Origin: Phialophora verrucosa
Taxonomy: Eukaryota; Ascomycota; Eurotiomycetes; Chaetothyriales; Herpotrichiellaceae
Length of the DNA: 64,000 bases
Direction of reading: 5' to 3'
NCBI GenBank assembly: GCA_002099365.1
Contig: MSED01000002.1
Coordinates: forward strand, 1,302,001 to 1,366,000
Shown: positions 12,070-21,995 of the stretch, in pieces
How positions within the stretch are numbered: the first letter of the stretch is position 1
Layout: each line of letters starts with the position of its first letter
Made by a program: the position numbers and the translations under genes
Notes under the pieces: generated by a model
Told to the model about the DNA's origin: nothing
Seen by the model: the letters and a program-made list of their open reading frames with translations, nothing else
The model's database searches: none

Positions 12070-13584
12070 ATGAAGTCGCGCATTTCATCGACCTTGGTTT
12101 CGAGGGCGCATGCTCCTCCATGCCCGTGCCCCGGTCAGGGCCTCACGGGCTTCGTGTCGAGTCAGAGGATCCCGAAAAGGGCGCACGCTTCTTCATCTGG
12201 GAAAATGTTAACTATGCGCCGGCCTCTTCAAGCAAGCAGTGCCACAGCGTCGCCCTTTCCGGTCATTGCCTCGAAAAGGCGCTCCCAGAGTACGACGACC
12301 GAAGAATCGCCGTCAAGCGGCACCGCTCTGCCACGGGTATTGGTCAACGACATGACCAACCAGGAGCTCATCATCGACTTCAACACCGGCACAGCGCTGC
12401 GGTACCCTTCGTTCTGGCTCAGAGACCACTGCCCCTGCTCGGAATGCCAACACCCTAGCACGCATCAGAGACAGTTCGATACTTTTAGCATCGATCCGGA
12501 AATCAAAGTCTCCAGCGTACAGTCCACGCCGGCGGGATTGGAAGTCCTTTGGCCTGCATCAAGCGAGGCCGCGACTGCCAGCACTCAGACTCAGACCCAG
12601 GCCCAGACCCACCACCACAGAAGTGTCTACCCATGGGAATGGCTCGAAACCCATCCGCCGTTCATTCAGGCCAGCGGGAAGACCACACCCTCACCAAGGC
12701 CCAACCGAACATGGACGCATGTCCGTCCTCCCTCCTCAGGCACCTCGTCCCTCCCCAGCGTCCCGTACGACTCCGTAGCTTCCACGAATTCTGACTCCGG
12801 CCTCACCACCTTCCTCCAAACAATCCACACCCTGGGCTTCTGTCTGATCCCGCGCACGCCCGCGGACCCGGCATCGACACAATCCCTCGTCGAACGCATC
12901 TCCCACATCCGCCCCACGCACTACGGCGGCTTCTGGGACGTCACGTCGGAGCCCAACCCCATCGACACCGCGTACACGGACGATTACCTGCCCCCGCACA
13001 CCGACACCACGTACTTCACCGACCCGGCGGGCCTGCAGCTCTTCCATTGCCTCCAGACCGCAACTGGGGGCGGCGGCGAATCGACCTTCGTCGACGGCTT
13101 CGCGGCCGCCCAGCACCTCTACACCACCTCCCCGCAGCACTACCACGCGCTGAGCACCTACCCGATCGTGTCCGCCGCGCTGGGCTCCCCGGCGGGTGCC
13201 TTCTACAACACGGTCGTCGCCCGCAGGGGGTACCCCGTGCTCGTGCACTCGTCGCCCTCCCCCGGCGTGACCACCCCGTCGCCCGCCACGCTCGTGCAGG
13301 TCCGCTGGAACAACCTGGACCGCGTGTGCCCGTCCACGCCGAGCTTTCCGAACCACACGGCCATGAAGGCGTGGTACAGCGCCGCGAGGGCGTGGAGTCG
13401 CATCCTGGAGAGTCCCGAGTTCCTCATAACCTTGCAGCTACAGCCGGGCGAGCCCGTCATTTTCGACAACTGGCGCGTCTTGCATGGCCGCTTGGCATTC
13501 CAGGGCCAGAGGAGGATATGTGGTGCGTACGTGGGGATGGATGATTTCAGAGCCCGATGCAGGGCATTGGGTATTGAGGTGTAA
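12070..13584 (+). CDS. Gamma-butyrobetaine dioxygenase-like Fe(II)/2-oxoglutarate oxygenase (carnitine biosynthesis)
   Basis: An intron-free gene of 504 residues. Enzymes of this group hydroxylate gamma-butyrobetaine to carnitine, or trimethyllysine in the sister group, using Fe(II) and 2-oxoglutarate. The first 70 residues are Ser/Arg-rich and acid-poor, like a mitochondrial presequence. The N-terminal domain has the zinc-type motif WLRDHCPCSEC. The TauD-fold catalytic domain shows the iron triad HTD (His310, Asp312) and the distal His at about 472 in RVLHGRLAF. The 2-oxoglutarate-binding arginine probably lies in the following GQRRICGAY. A low-complexity TQTQTQAQTHHH stretch interrupts the linker. 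It is divergent from the permease at 9155-11140, which may supply its substrate. I cannot separate it firmly from trimethyllysine dioxygenase by eye, but the overall pattern favours the butyrobetaine type. Confidence 0.88.
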   Translation: MKSRISSTLVSRAHAPPCPCPGQGLTGFVSSQRIPKRAHASSSGKMLTMRRPLQASSATASPFPVIASKRRSQSTTTEESPSSGTALPRVLVNDMTNQELIIDFNTGTALRYPSFWLRDHCPCSECQHPSTHQRQFDTFSIDPEIKVSSVQSTPAGLEVLWPASSEAATASTQTQTQAQTHHHRSVYPWEWLETHPPFIQASGKTTPSPRPNRTWTHVRPPSSGTSSLPSVPYDSVASTNSDSGLTTFLQTIHTLGFCLIPRTPADPASTQSLVERISHIRPTHYGGFWDVTSEPNPIDTAYTDDYLPPHTDTTYFTDPAGLQLFHCLQTATGGGGESTFVDGFAAAQHLYTTSPQHYHALSTYPIVSAALGSPAGAFYNTVVARRGYPVLVHSSPSPGVTTPSPATLVQVRWNNLDRVCPSTPSFPNHTAMKAWYSAARAWSRILESPEFLITLQLQPGEPVIFDNWRVLHGRLAFQGQRRICGAYVGMDDFRARCRALGIEV

Positions 13585-14245
13585 GTCCCTTGGTATGTAT
13601 GGATGGTAATGGTACTACTGTATGTAGGAGGGCGCAAAAGCCGAAAATTTTGCATCTGGCATCCAGCATCTTGCCTATTGCAGGTTTGGACGATGGTTCA
13701 GATTTGAGTTGGCTTCGACTTCGAATCGCAGTACATATTCATGTGTTCTGTCTGCATGTCTGCTCGCCCTGCTCGTAGGATACCTTCGAGACTTAATTCC
13801 CAGTGTCAAGTCAGCCTGTGCCTTTCCAACGCCAGTCAAGTGACGTGACCCTCTCCTCTCCTCGCGTCCTTCGGTGGCCAGTTCAAGCTCATCCATTCGC
13901 AGGTCACTATTGACTCATTGACTTTTTTGACGTGATTGACTGAGTGAGTGAGTGCATGGTTGCTGTCTCGCTGGTGCCGCGCAGTCGTTGCGCATAAAGC
14001 TGGTTGACATGGCCTTTGCATTGACTCCCACTTTCTGTGTCTGCCTCTGCCTCTGCCTCTGCCTCCTGGCAACCATCAATCCACGATCCAACATGCCTGC
14101 GACTCTGCTCTCGCTGCTGCTCTTGCATTCCAAGCTCGCACCAGCCAGTCAACACCATGTATGTTCTGCAGCGCCGTGTGACCGCCTAGATGGAGAACAC
14201 CTCCTTCCAGTGTGCGTCGCAGCAGCCGCGCCATGTAAACGGCCC
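13585..14245. other. Convergent spacer with a short CTGCCT microsatellite
   Basis: No gene is supported here. A hexamer repeat of ctgcct type lies near 14040-14066. The long plus-strand frame that begins in this spacer is a shadow of the minus-strand coiled-coil gene. Confidence 0.5.
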
Positions 14246-14818
14246 CTAGATCGAGAACCTCTCCTCCCAGTCCCCCAACTTCCGAAACCCAAGATACATC
14301 TCATAGACCGTACACTCGAGGCCCCTCTCCTCATCCAACATCTTGCGATGATCCGCGATGCGCACGATCTCATCATGCCTCATCTGCACGAGGGTCTGCA
14401 ATCCGTTCCTCTGCAGTCTCAGCACGTGGATCTCGGCGTCCAATTGCTTCAGGAACTGGGCGGACACGCGCGGCTTCAGGTTGTAGTAGTACGCGGCGCG
14501 GGTGCAGTAGTCCTTGATTTCCTGGTTGCGAGCGTCGACGGTGCGTTGCAGCTGGTCCAGCGCCGAGAGGTGGCGGTTCAGGAAGCCTTCGAGATCGCGC
14601 GGGTTGTCGGGCAGTGGGTCGGTGGGGATGTTGAAGATGGAGTCGTCGCCGGGCGTGTAGGAGGAGGCGCTCTTGTTACTGGTGTTTGTGGCCGCGCGTT
14701 TGAGGGTTGAGAGAGCGGATTTGAAGCTGCCGGTCGGCGAGTGGTGGCGGTCTTTTGTTGAGTCGGACATTTTGGCAGACCCAGCGTGGTGATGTTTGTG
14801 GGAAATGTGGTAGTTCAT
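14246..14818 (-). CDS. Small hypothetical coiled-coil protein
   Basis: A single-exon frame of 190 residues beginning MNYHISHKHH at 14818; the in-frame ATG at 14770 (MSDSTKDRHH) is an equally good start and would give 174 residues. The first 60 residues are Ser/Thr/Lys-rich and disordered. The rest is helical with heptad-like hydrophobics (LNRHLSALDQLQRTVDARNQ, then the FLKQLDAEIHVLRLQRNGL stretch) and suggests a coiled coil. It ends in a Trp/Tyr-rich tail (YEMYLGFRKLGDWEERF). I do not recognise the family and see no catalytic motif. Confidence 0.65.
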   Translation of the reverse strand: MNYHISHKHHHAGSAKMSDSTKDRHHSPTGSFKSALSTLKRAATNTSNKSASSYTPGDDSIFNIPTDPLPDNPRDLEGFLNRHLSALDQLQRTVDARNQEIKDYCTRAAYYYNLKPRVSAQFLKQLDAEIHVLRLQRNGLQTLVQMRHDEIVRIADHRKMLDEERGLECTVYEMYLGFRKLGDWEERFSI

Positions 14819-15541
14819 GATGTTTCGAACGGGGAGACGAATTCGAAGAGACAGGAAAAGAGAGATTAAAGCGGCGATGACGGCGATGGCGATGGCGTGG
14901 AAGAAGCTGGGTCAGTTGAGATGGACGTTGGTTTCAGGAGCGATGGAGGTCGTTGAGGTTTGCGTTGGCTTCACGAGCGACGGGGTCTTTGAGGTGTGCG
15001 TTCTAAGTGCCCGCCGTTTGGGTCCGGCATTGCTTTGTGAGGCGATGGTGACGGGTGAAAGCGGTGCCCTAGACGGTGGCACTCTCACCCTCACCGTTAC
15101 TTTCACTGTTGACAGAGGTGTTGGATTGTAATGGCTGGAGACTGCCCCGGTCAACACACGCCACTGGCACCAGCGGCCTCTGCACCACAAAGCAGCTCAT
15201 TCTCAGAGATAGCCCAGCTCCATCTGTGAATGCCCTGTCTCAGTGACGAGCGGTCGGTGACCACGGGATCAGAAGTCGATGTACCTCGTCGAATTATGTT
15301 TACGACGGGACATCGGATTGCTTTGGCTGAATCCAGCGCCATCACAGCGGCACATTGATATGACAGCCTTGCTGATGGTACCCGGGTCATGAACATGATT
15401 GAAGGCAGTAAAGACAGTCAATGAAATGTGCCGTCTCACAAATCAAGTTGGTTCACGGTGTCCGGCATAAACTCATCGCCTGACACGCACAACTATGCCA
15501 GTGTGGATACTGCCAGCGTGGGGAACTGGTGTACACCACAT
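14819..15541. other. Spacer, no gene supported
   Basis: This stretch lies between the start of the coiled-coil gene and the 3' end of the actin-related gene, both on the minus strand. The short frames on either strand show no family features. Confidence 0.45.
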
Positions 15542-17131
15542 TCAGCCCCATCCTGCCAATGTCCAACTTGTTCTCTCATTCCCCTTCGCTGCAGTCGCAC
15601 GCTGGTGATGTAAAATACTGGGATCAAAATCGCGATGAGCTCCAGCCAGTCCATGAGAAAGGAACCTTTCCCGCTCAATCTCAACAAAGGACTTCGCCTT
15701 GAGACTAGCTATCAGACTGGCTCCTGCCCATGGTCCAAGAGAATCGACCTGTCGCAAAACAGCCGGTACAGGTGGGTGGGCATCCTTCGACCTCTGCTTG
15801 AAGAGCCTCTCTTCCACAAAGTCATCTGTTCCTGGGAGGGTAATGTGGTGTTGGGCATCCGCAGGAGCAGCTCTACCTTGAGCAAGCTCGGCAAGTCCGC
15901 TCCTCTTGAACTTGAAATGCTCACCTCTAACAGGTGTCCACCCATACTCCCGGATGATGGCGTTGGTCGTATCGAGGATCTGTTCCGCCAAGCCGGCCAC
16001 AGCTGTGCCCCTGCCTGTGAAGATGATCCTGGCCATGCAGAGACTGCGGACGTCTGCAGATAAGGCGAGGAGAGATCGGTACAGAAGCTGACTGACAGAT
16101 TGCTCGTGGTCGTCGGGATGTTCTTCGCTTCTTGGTGTTATCAGCGTGTCGAGACATGCTTGATGCAGTGCCTGTAGGGGAATATTGATGGATCGTGACG
16201 AAGCATTGGTAGGCCAGTCAATCACGAGGCTGTCCTGGGTCGGTCCAGTGGATGATTGCTCTTCAAGATTCATGGCCTCCGTTTGTGCCGCCAAGTCCAT
16301 TCCTCTCACCGGAAGCAAAGCATGACATGATCCAGCACGGTCGGCAAATTCCTCTACAAATTCAAAATCCAGGACGAGTGCGTCTCGAATCGTTTCGTCC
16401 TGGTCCTTCCTGATGGCATCCAGCAAACCTCCAATTTCTACTGTAAGGGCCTTCATGGCGCGAATACTCCGACGCACATGTACCTCGCGATACTCGTAGA
16501 TAGCAGTAATGATGGTCTCCTCCCATCCCACGTCCACAACAAGACCAGAGCGTAGTCCCGCACCAGCGATCACCATGGTGGGTGCAGGCAGAAGGGTAAT
16601 ACTAGCGCACTTCCATCGCTCGAAGAGCAGCGTAAGTATCGTAGTCAGCACTGGGTGTGGTACCAGCGAAGGTAACACCAGCACTAATCTTGCGGCACCG
16701 GCATCCACCAGGAGGTGCTTGTTGTATGCCTCCCGTACTGCTCGCTCCAGCTTGTCCTCCAGCAGCCCCAAATCGACATCTTTCAGATCATTCCGCCATA
16801 GCTCATACTCCTTGCTCTTGACCACTATATCTTCCCTCCGTCTTCGAAAGCCGGACAAGAAAGTACGGTAATCGCCTATCCGTCGTGAATTCTGAGGCGA
16901 GAAGGAAATGTGGCATTGCGGACCGCTTTCACCCTGGAATCCAGCACTGAGGCCTCGTGGGTCGAGTTCAATGATGATGGGGTCTTCTTCCGCGCGGAAC
17001 GAGTACGAGCCTGGGGAGGACTGGGTGGACGAGACAAACCGGCCAGTGGGGGTGTGAGGCGAGCCGGACTGTTGACGTGAGGTCCCTTCGCGTAAACCTG
17101 GGCGGATGGCGGAGGCGACGGTCGATGCCAT
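15542..17131 (-). CDS. Actin-related protein, Arp10/Arp11-like (dynactin pointed-end complex)
   Basis: An intron-free gene of 529 residues starting at MASTVASAIR. After a disordered 45-residue N-terminus it shows an actin-fold start (IIIELDPRGLSAGFQGE) and divergent actin subdomains: LVLVLPSLVPHPVL, a phosphate-2-like GLVVDVGWEETIITAIYEYR, and IIFTGRGTAVAGLAEQIL near the C-terminus. The tail (GPWAGASLIASLKAKSFVE) corresponds to the actin-family Trp-x-Gly-Ala/Gly-Ser region and is followed by IEREKF-like residues. The pattern resembles fungal Arp10 (Neurospora RO-7), which caps the pointed end of the dynactin filament and supports dynein-driven nuclear and vesicle movement. The divergent nucleotide pocket fits that role. 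Other nuclear ARPs are possible but fit less well. Confidence 0.75.
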   Translation of the reverse strand: MASTVASAIRPGLREGTSRQQSGSPHTPTGRFVSSTQSSPGSYSFRAEEDPIIIELDPRGLSAGFQGESGPQCHISFSPQNSRRIGDYRTFLSGFRRRREDIVVKSKEYELWRNDLKDVDLGLLEDKLERAVREAYNKHLLVDAGAARLVLVLPSLVPHPVLTTILTLLFERWKCASITLLPAPTMVIAGAGLRSGLVVDVGWEETIITAIYEYREVHVRRSIRAMKALTVEIGGLLDAIRKDQDETIRDALVLDFEFVEEFADRAGSCHALLPVRGMDLAAQTEAMNLEEQSSTGPTQDSLVIDWPTNASSRSINIPLQALHQACLDTLITPRSEEHPDDHEQSVSQLLYRSLLALSADVRSLCMARIIFTGRGTAVAGLAEQILDTTNAIIREYGWTPVRGEHFKFKRSGLAELAQGRAAPADAQHHITLPGTDDFVEERLFKQRSKDAHPPVPAVLRQVDSLGPWAGASLIASLKAKSFVEIERERFLSHGLAGAHRDFDPSILHHQRATAAKGNERTSWTLAGWG

Positions 17132-17527
17132 GCTCTGTCTTGTCTTTCAGTCGTCGCCTCCACCTCCTTGAACAGTACTAATTGGGATTTTGTCCAAAGT
17201 GTCCAATGCTGGCCAAAGGGACGGAAGAACTTTCGATGGAAACGCGGTCGCGTCGCAGCCAATAATCTGCACGGCTTTGCTGAGTCAGCGTCCCTAACGA
17301 TACTCCCTGTGCCCCCTTTAGGATAATGAATCATTGTTCTATGACATTATCGAACGGAGAATCAAACCATACATGTTGCAACAGGCAGAGATCGTGGCAT
17401 AGTTGTCTCAGAAGCCGAATCCAGTGCGCCGTCGTACGTAAATGGCGAGTACACGCGCATCGTCGTGCTACCTTCGGCCTCTTGAGTTGCTCGGCAGCGG
17501 TTCGAACCTCATAGCCATGCTGCCGTG
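17132..17527. other. Spacer upstream of the actin-related gene
   Basis: This is the presumed promoter of the Arp gene. No gene is seen in it. Confidence 0.4.
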
Positions 17528-18727
17528 TTAGATATTCGGGACAGTCCTCCATTTTCCATGTGCAATCCAGAAATCGTAATTATCGATATCCCACTTGCCT
17601 ACTCGTCTATATGTCCGTTCGTCGCCTTGGTTTCCCTGGTCTTGTGTACGCCTGAAAGCCAGACCCATTGCAAGCCAGAGAACTCGAGTGAGGTTTACAC
17701 TTCCTTGTCCAAGTTGCAGAAGAAGTAGAACAATGCTCGGAAGGGTGAAAGGGTCCGTATCAAAGTACACCATCCCGCCTACGGTATAACTAAAGTCTGG
17801 GTGCAGCTTGTATCCCCTTAGTCCATCTCCCACTCCAATGAGATACCCAGTATGGTGGGCCGATTCGTCTATGGTCACTTCAATAGACCAGACAAGACAA
17901 GTTCACCACCGTTACTATTCCGAAATAGTTCCCTCCTGGTACTTTTTGTGAATTGATAGGAGATTCAAAGGGCAAGGCTTTGGAGAGTAACTTTGTCTCA
18001 CTTACCAGCGGATCATGGGTGCTTCAAACGCCGGAGCATACCAATCCTTTCCAAAGTGAATGATAGGGCCATCGTGCGCCGCCCACGACCAGGAAGGCAT
18101 CCCGCAATACAATGAACATGGTGACTATATCCTCCTGTTGTTTACGTCGGTGATGGGGAACCACGCAAGACCCCTGAACAGGTCAGTGTTCCATAATCCA
18201 GCTATGTAAATGTCTTCTGGGCTCAATATATTCCATTCAGTGGCAAATCCTGATAACGCATCAAGACTGTCCTCGCGGGGTGATAAGTTACGGCGCGAAT
18301 ATTCTTCAACAGTGGCATACCATCGTCGATGGCGCTCGTAGAAAGGTTTGTGCTATGATATGGTGCTCGCAGTTTCTTCGACTGCTCCATATCCTCCGTT
18401 TAGAAATCGGTGTTTGCGCGTCGCTTCCATTCCTTGCGAATCTTCAGATGCTCTGCATTTTCTACATTCCAAAACCATGCGTTTGTTGGTGTAGTGTAGA
18501 ACTCTGGGCGGTAGATGTCGTTCCTGAAGCACCCAGGCGCGAGAGTGTAACGTGCCTTTCAAGCCGTCATCCCAGCGCTCAAATCCTGACCATATCACCA
18601 ACTTTGTTTTCGGTTCTTCTGGATTGGCTTCCAAGACCAGTTGCACCGGGCTAATAGTTCGCGGCTGAAGGAAGCCATCTTGACAACTCTTTGCGTCAGA
18701 GAGAGCTACTGTTAGGTCGGGGTTACT
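17528..18727 (-). pseudogene. Decayed HET (heterokaryon incompatibility) gene, 5'-truncated
   Basis: Reading the minus strand from about 18727, one frame keeps clear HET-protein features: LTVALSDAKSCQDGFL, then HSRAWVLQERHLPPRVLHYT, RWYATVEEYSRRNLSPREDS, YIAGLWNTDLFRGLAWF, and MPSWSWAAHDGPI. A family-typical tail follows after an apparent intron (donor near 18003): the FDTDPF segment and ERTYRRVGKWDIDNYDFWIA. In-frame TAG codons interrupt it at 18353-18355 and 18125-18127, and a TAA just upstream of 18727 cuts off the N-terminal half of the HET domain. The protein is therefore not made as such. All blocks lie in the same frame, so decay is mainly by nonsense change plus 5' loss. Confidence 0.8.
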
Positions 18728-18931
18728 GTATTACGTGCTAATTAATAGCGGCATACTCGTGCCTAGGTGCGGAGTACGGGGTACCTAGGATGTGCCTCGC
18801 AACCTTCGGCAACTCGGTTAAGCCTACTAGTAGTGAGCTCAGGACAGTCAAGATCCAGTCTGGGCACAATATTTCCAAGGCAATTTTGTTTGTAAACTAA
18901 GAAACGGACATATGCCAAAGCAGCCGAATTT

Positions 18932-21696
18932 ATGCCAATGCTAGGAATGGAGCCTGGTACATCCTCCGAAGATGCTGCGTCCGCAGGTCGCACTGACGGG
19001 GCGGCGGGCCTCCAGGATGAGCAGAGCCCGCATACACCAAAACAATCGCTGCATCGGGAGAAGCAATGCGCAGTGTGTGGGAAACGTTTTGGTCGCTTGT
19101 ATGGACATCTCCCTGGCCGCTGAGACGGCAGCTCACAAGTCGCCCTGATTGCAGCTACACTCTTCGCCGACATGCCCAAACACACGACAATCACCGACCT
19201 CCTCCCCCACCGAGAAAGAAGGCTTGTCTCGTCTGTCGGAGGTACGTCTGTCGAGCGATATACTGTCGGATGGAATGATTATTAAGTCATCTTGTTCTAG
19301 GCTAAAGATTCGGTGCTTGGGAGAATATCCCAACTGTTCCTCATGCCTCCGGCGAGGCGTCCCTTGTTCGTATGAAGCAGAAGTTGTACCAAGGGCACGG
19401 TGTAATAGCCCTGATCCGCCATGGAGCCATATGGCATCCAATCAGTCAAACATACCGCCCATTTCGCAAGAGGTACCCGTGCCAGAGAGGGCTCCTGCAG
19501 CGATCCAAGAAGACGAAGCTGGCTCCAGTGGCTCATATGTATTCCCCGCGGTGTTTCCCGACTTTTCTCAGTCTGAGCCGTACTCTGGTCCAGACGTGCT
19601 CTCTCTTCTGGACTGGAATTATCCCGAAAACCTCGATGATTTCAACATGACCTGTTGGCCAGGTACTGGATGGTCTCCACCAACTGAGCTGCTAAATATT
19701 CATGTCGAAGACATGTCCCCGTCGGGCCGTTCTCTTTCGCAAACACAGCCAGTCGAACCTATCGCGCCTTCGAAAGAAGACCCATTGCACAAACATTTAC
19801 GAGTTCCAGGAGGTTCTCGAGACGTGGATGAAGAGGAGCACTATCCTATGTTATGGCCTCCAACTCAGCCCAAGCATCTTATTCTACCGCGCCTTGGTCC
19901 TTCAAAGAGCTCGAACCCTCTTTCCAGCTATTTTGGACTGCCTAGCATCGGCTCTCGTGGTGCCTCCATACTGCAAGATATCTTGAAAGCTCCTTTTGAG
20001 CAGTCCCTTTGGCCATCTGTTTCCATTCCTTGTTTTCCCACCTGCCAAGAGCTCGATCACTGTATTGATCTTTATTTCGCACATTTTGACAAGGTAAGCG
20101 TGCAGAATAGTATTGCTGCTCAGTCCTTCCTCGTCTGACGAACGAGTTGAGTAGTGGGTTCCGATAATTCATCAGCCGTCATTCGACTCCGCCAAAGAAC
20201 CGGTGCTTACGCTCGCTATGATCGTGATTGGAGCATGCTACACAGACTTTGAAGGGGCAGTAGCGTTCTCGATCGCCCTTTCAGAGTTTATTCGAAGGCT
20301 GCTTGTCTTTATGGTCAGTACCGGGCCCATCGCACGGTGTGAAGCTGAGATCCTTCATTTAGGCTGAGCACGATCCCCGCTTCGTCAGAACCGAATATTA
20401 TATCTCTGCACAGCTGCTGAATTCCATTTTTGGGTTTTCAAGTGGCAGCCAACGTCTATATGAGCTTGCCGAGTCAAGTCGTGGTACACTTGTCCACTAT
20501 GCTCGGTTGATGGGGTTGTTCGATCAACACCATGCTCCCCAGCAGACCAATGATCCAACCGACACCCGGAGTCGATGGGAGAGCTGGACCTGTGCAGAAC
20601 GCACTTCGAGAATAGGCTGGGCTGTCTTTGTGAGTCTTCGTCGAACGAATCTGCTGGTGGAATGTCTCTGACCGCAGGGCTATCACAGGCATACGACGCT
20701 TCCTCGGCCGGCATGCGCAATGCCCGACCTTACATTCTCTTGCATGAACTCAGACTCGACCTCCCCTGTCTTACTAAACACTGGAAGGCAGCATCAGCGC
20801 ATGCTTGGGCTGCCATTCATCCATGGACGGAACAATGCCCCCGAACAGATTCGTTTCAGAGTTGCATCTCTCGGGTTGTCGAACACCCAGCCAGCGCTCA
20901 TTCCGAGTATGACGATGATTATGTTCGATCCATCATACTGACCGTTCTGACGCGAATGGTATGGGACAACAAAGAAGCTACTACCCATCAGGCAGCAAGG
21001 CACCTCAGCACCTATGACTCCCTCCTCGAGGGAAGGGCCGAGCTTCTCGAGATTCTTGACGACTTTGCGTCGCCGACAACTGGCTATTACCCATGTATTA
21101 CTACCAAGCCTAGCAACGAGTTTACTGTTCATCATCGGGTACAGGTCGGTATCGCGCACGGACTCGCCGAAGGTGTCGTTTTCTGTGACTTGTTCGCCAT
21201 CATGCTTTGGCAGGACGAATCCCATGCGATTCCTGCACGGAACCGGATCTTGCGGTGGATCAAGGAGAATCCAAGAAACCCCCGCGCGCTTTTGTACTCG
21301 TGCGCACAGGGGCTCATGGTCACAGGATTATATTCGTGCAATCATCCACAAGAGGCTTACAATGCCTTCCACGCTGGGGTCATTTGCTTCGTATTGTCGA
21401 CATTATTGGCGGCGGATTACCAGCCGATTTCGACAAGCGAAAGTCTTGCTGGTACATTGGCTGTGTGCAACCTTGATTGGCAAGGCTCTGCAGATGGACC
21501 GGAAGCATTGGCAATTCGAGACTGGGTCGAGAATGGAACCCCATCCCTCGTGCGAATGCGTGGAGTTCCGGATGTTTTCTCTGACCGGGGCCCGAGGCAA
21601 ATCTTGCAACAAACAGCAGATGTGCTCAGCAAGGCGTCGGTCTGGGGAATTAAGCACATCCTTCTCAACGCCGTGCGAGGGTTGTTGCGCGGTTGA
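18932..21696 (+). CDS. Transcription factor with C2H2 finger plus Zn2Cys6 cluster and fungal regulatory domain
   Basis: I read six exons: 18932-19098, 19155-19241, 19301-20093, 20155-20313, 20363-20629 and 20689-21696, giving 826 residues with consistent phases. The N-terminus carries a C2H2 finger (Cys46, Cys49, His62, His66) formed across the first intron. About 14 residues later comes a full Zn2Cys6 cluster (Cys80, 83, 90, 97, 100, 107) formed across the second intron. The middle is disordered. The C-terminal half has the fungal-specific factor domain (WVPIIHQPSFD, then RIGWAVFAYDASSAGMRNAR and LDLPCLTKHWKA). The tandem finger/cluster layout is known for one class of Pezizomycotina regulators. 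It is tail to tail with the MFS transporter gene and is the likely local regulator of the LinD/P450 group. Confidence 0.87.
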
Positions 21697-21995
21697 GAAG
21701 TTGGCAAATCGCACAAGTGGCGCCCCTGGACATTGTATCAACTACATACAATCACGAAAGTCATTCATGAGAGGATTAATGTTCTGCATTCAGGTGAATT
21801 AACCCAGCCATATATGATTCATAGCTGGATTGAGTGAACATGTTGACCATCACTCTGCGTGCATTCCGACTAAGTCATCACCTGCGACGACAGTAAGATC
21901 ACGAAAATTTACCTGCACATGGTCTCAGAACTATTTACTGTACTTTTCCGAGAACAAGATTCAACGCTATGGACCATAGCATCGGTACAACCGAT

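Noticed and set aside
12736..13356. Minus-strand frame of 206 codons opposite the dioxygenase
   Set aside because: It lies antisense to the catalytic domain with the iron triad; its translation is Arg/Gly/Val-rich and featureless.
13952..14710. Plus-strand frame of 252 codons with a hydrophobic start
   Set aside because: It runs antisense to the coiled-coil gene, and its hydrophobic start comes from the CTGCCT repeat. The minus-strand protein has the more natural composition.
18128..18352. Possible splicing that would remove the TAG codons of the HET pseudogene
   Set aside because: The HET blocks on each side of both stops are in the same frame and continuous, leaving no natural intron to remove.
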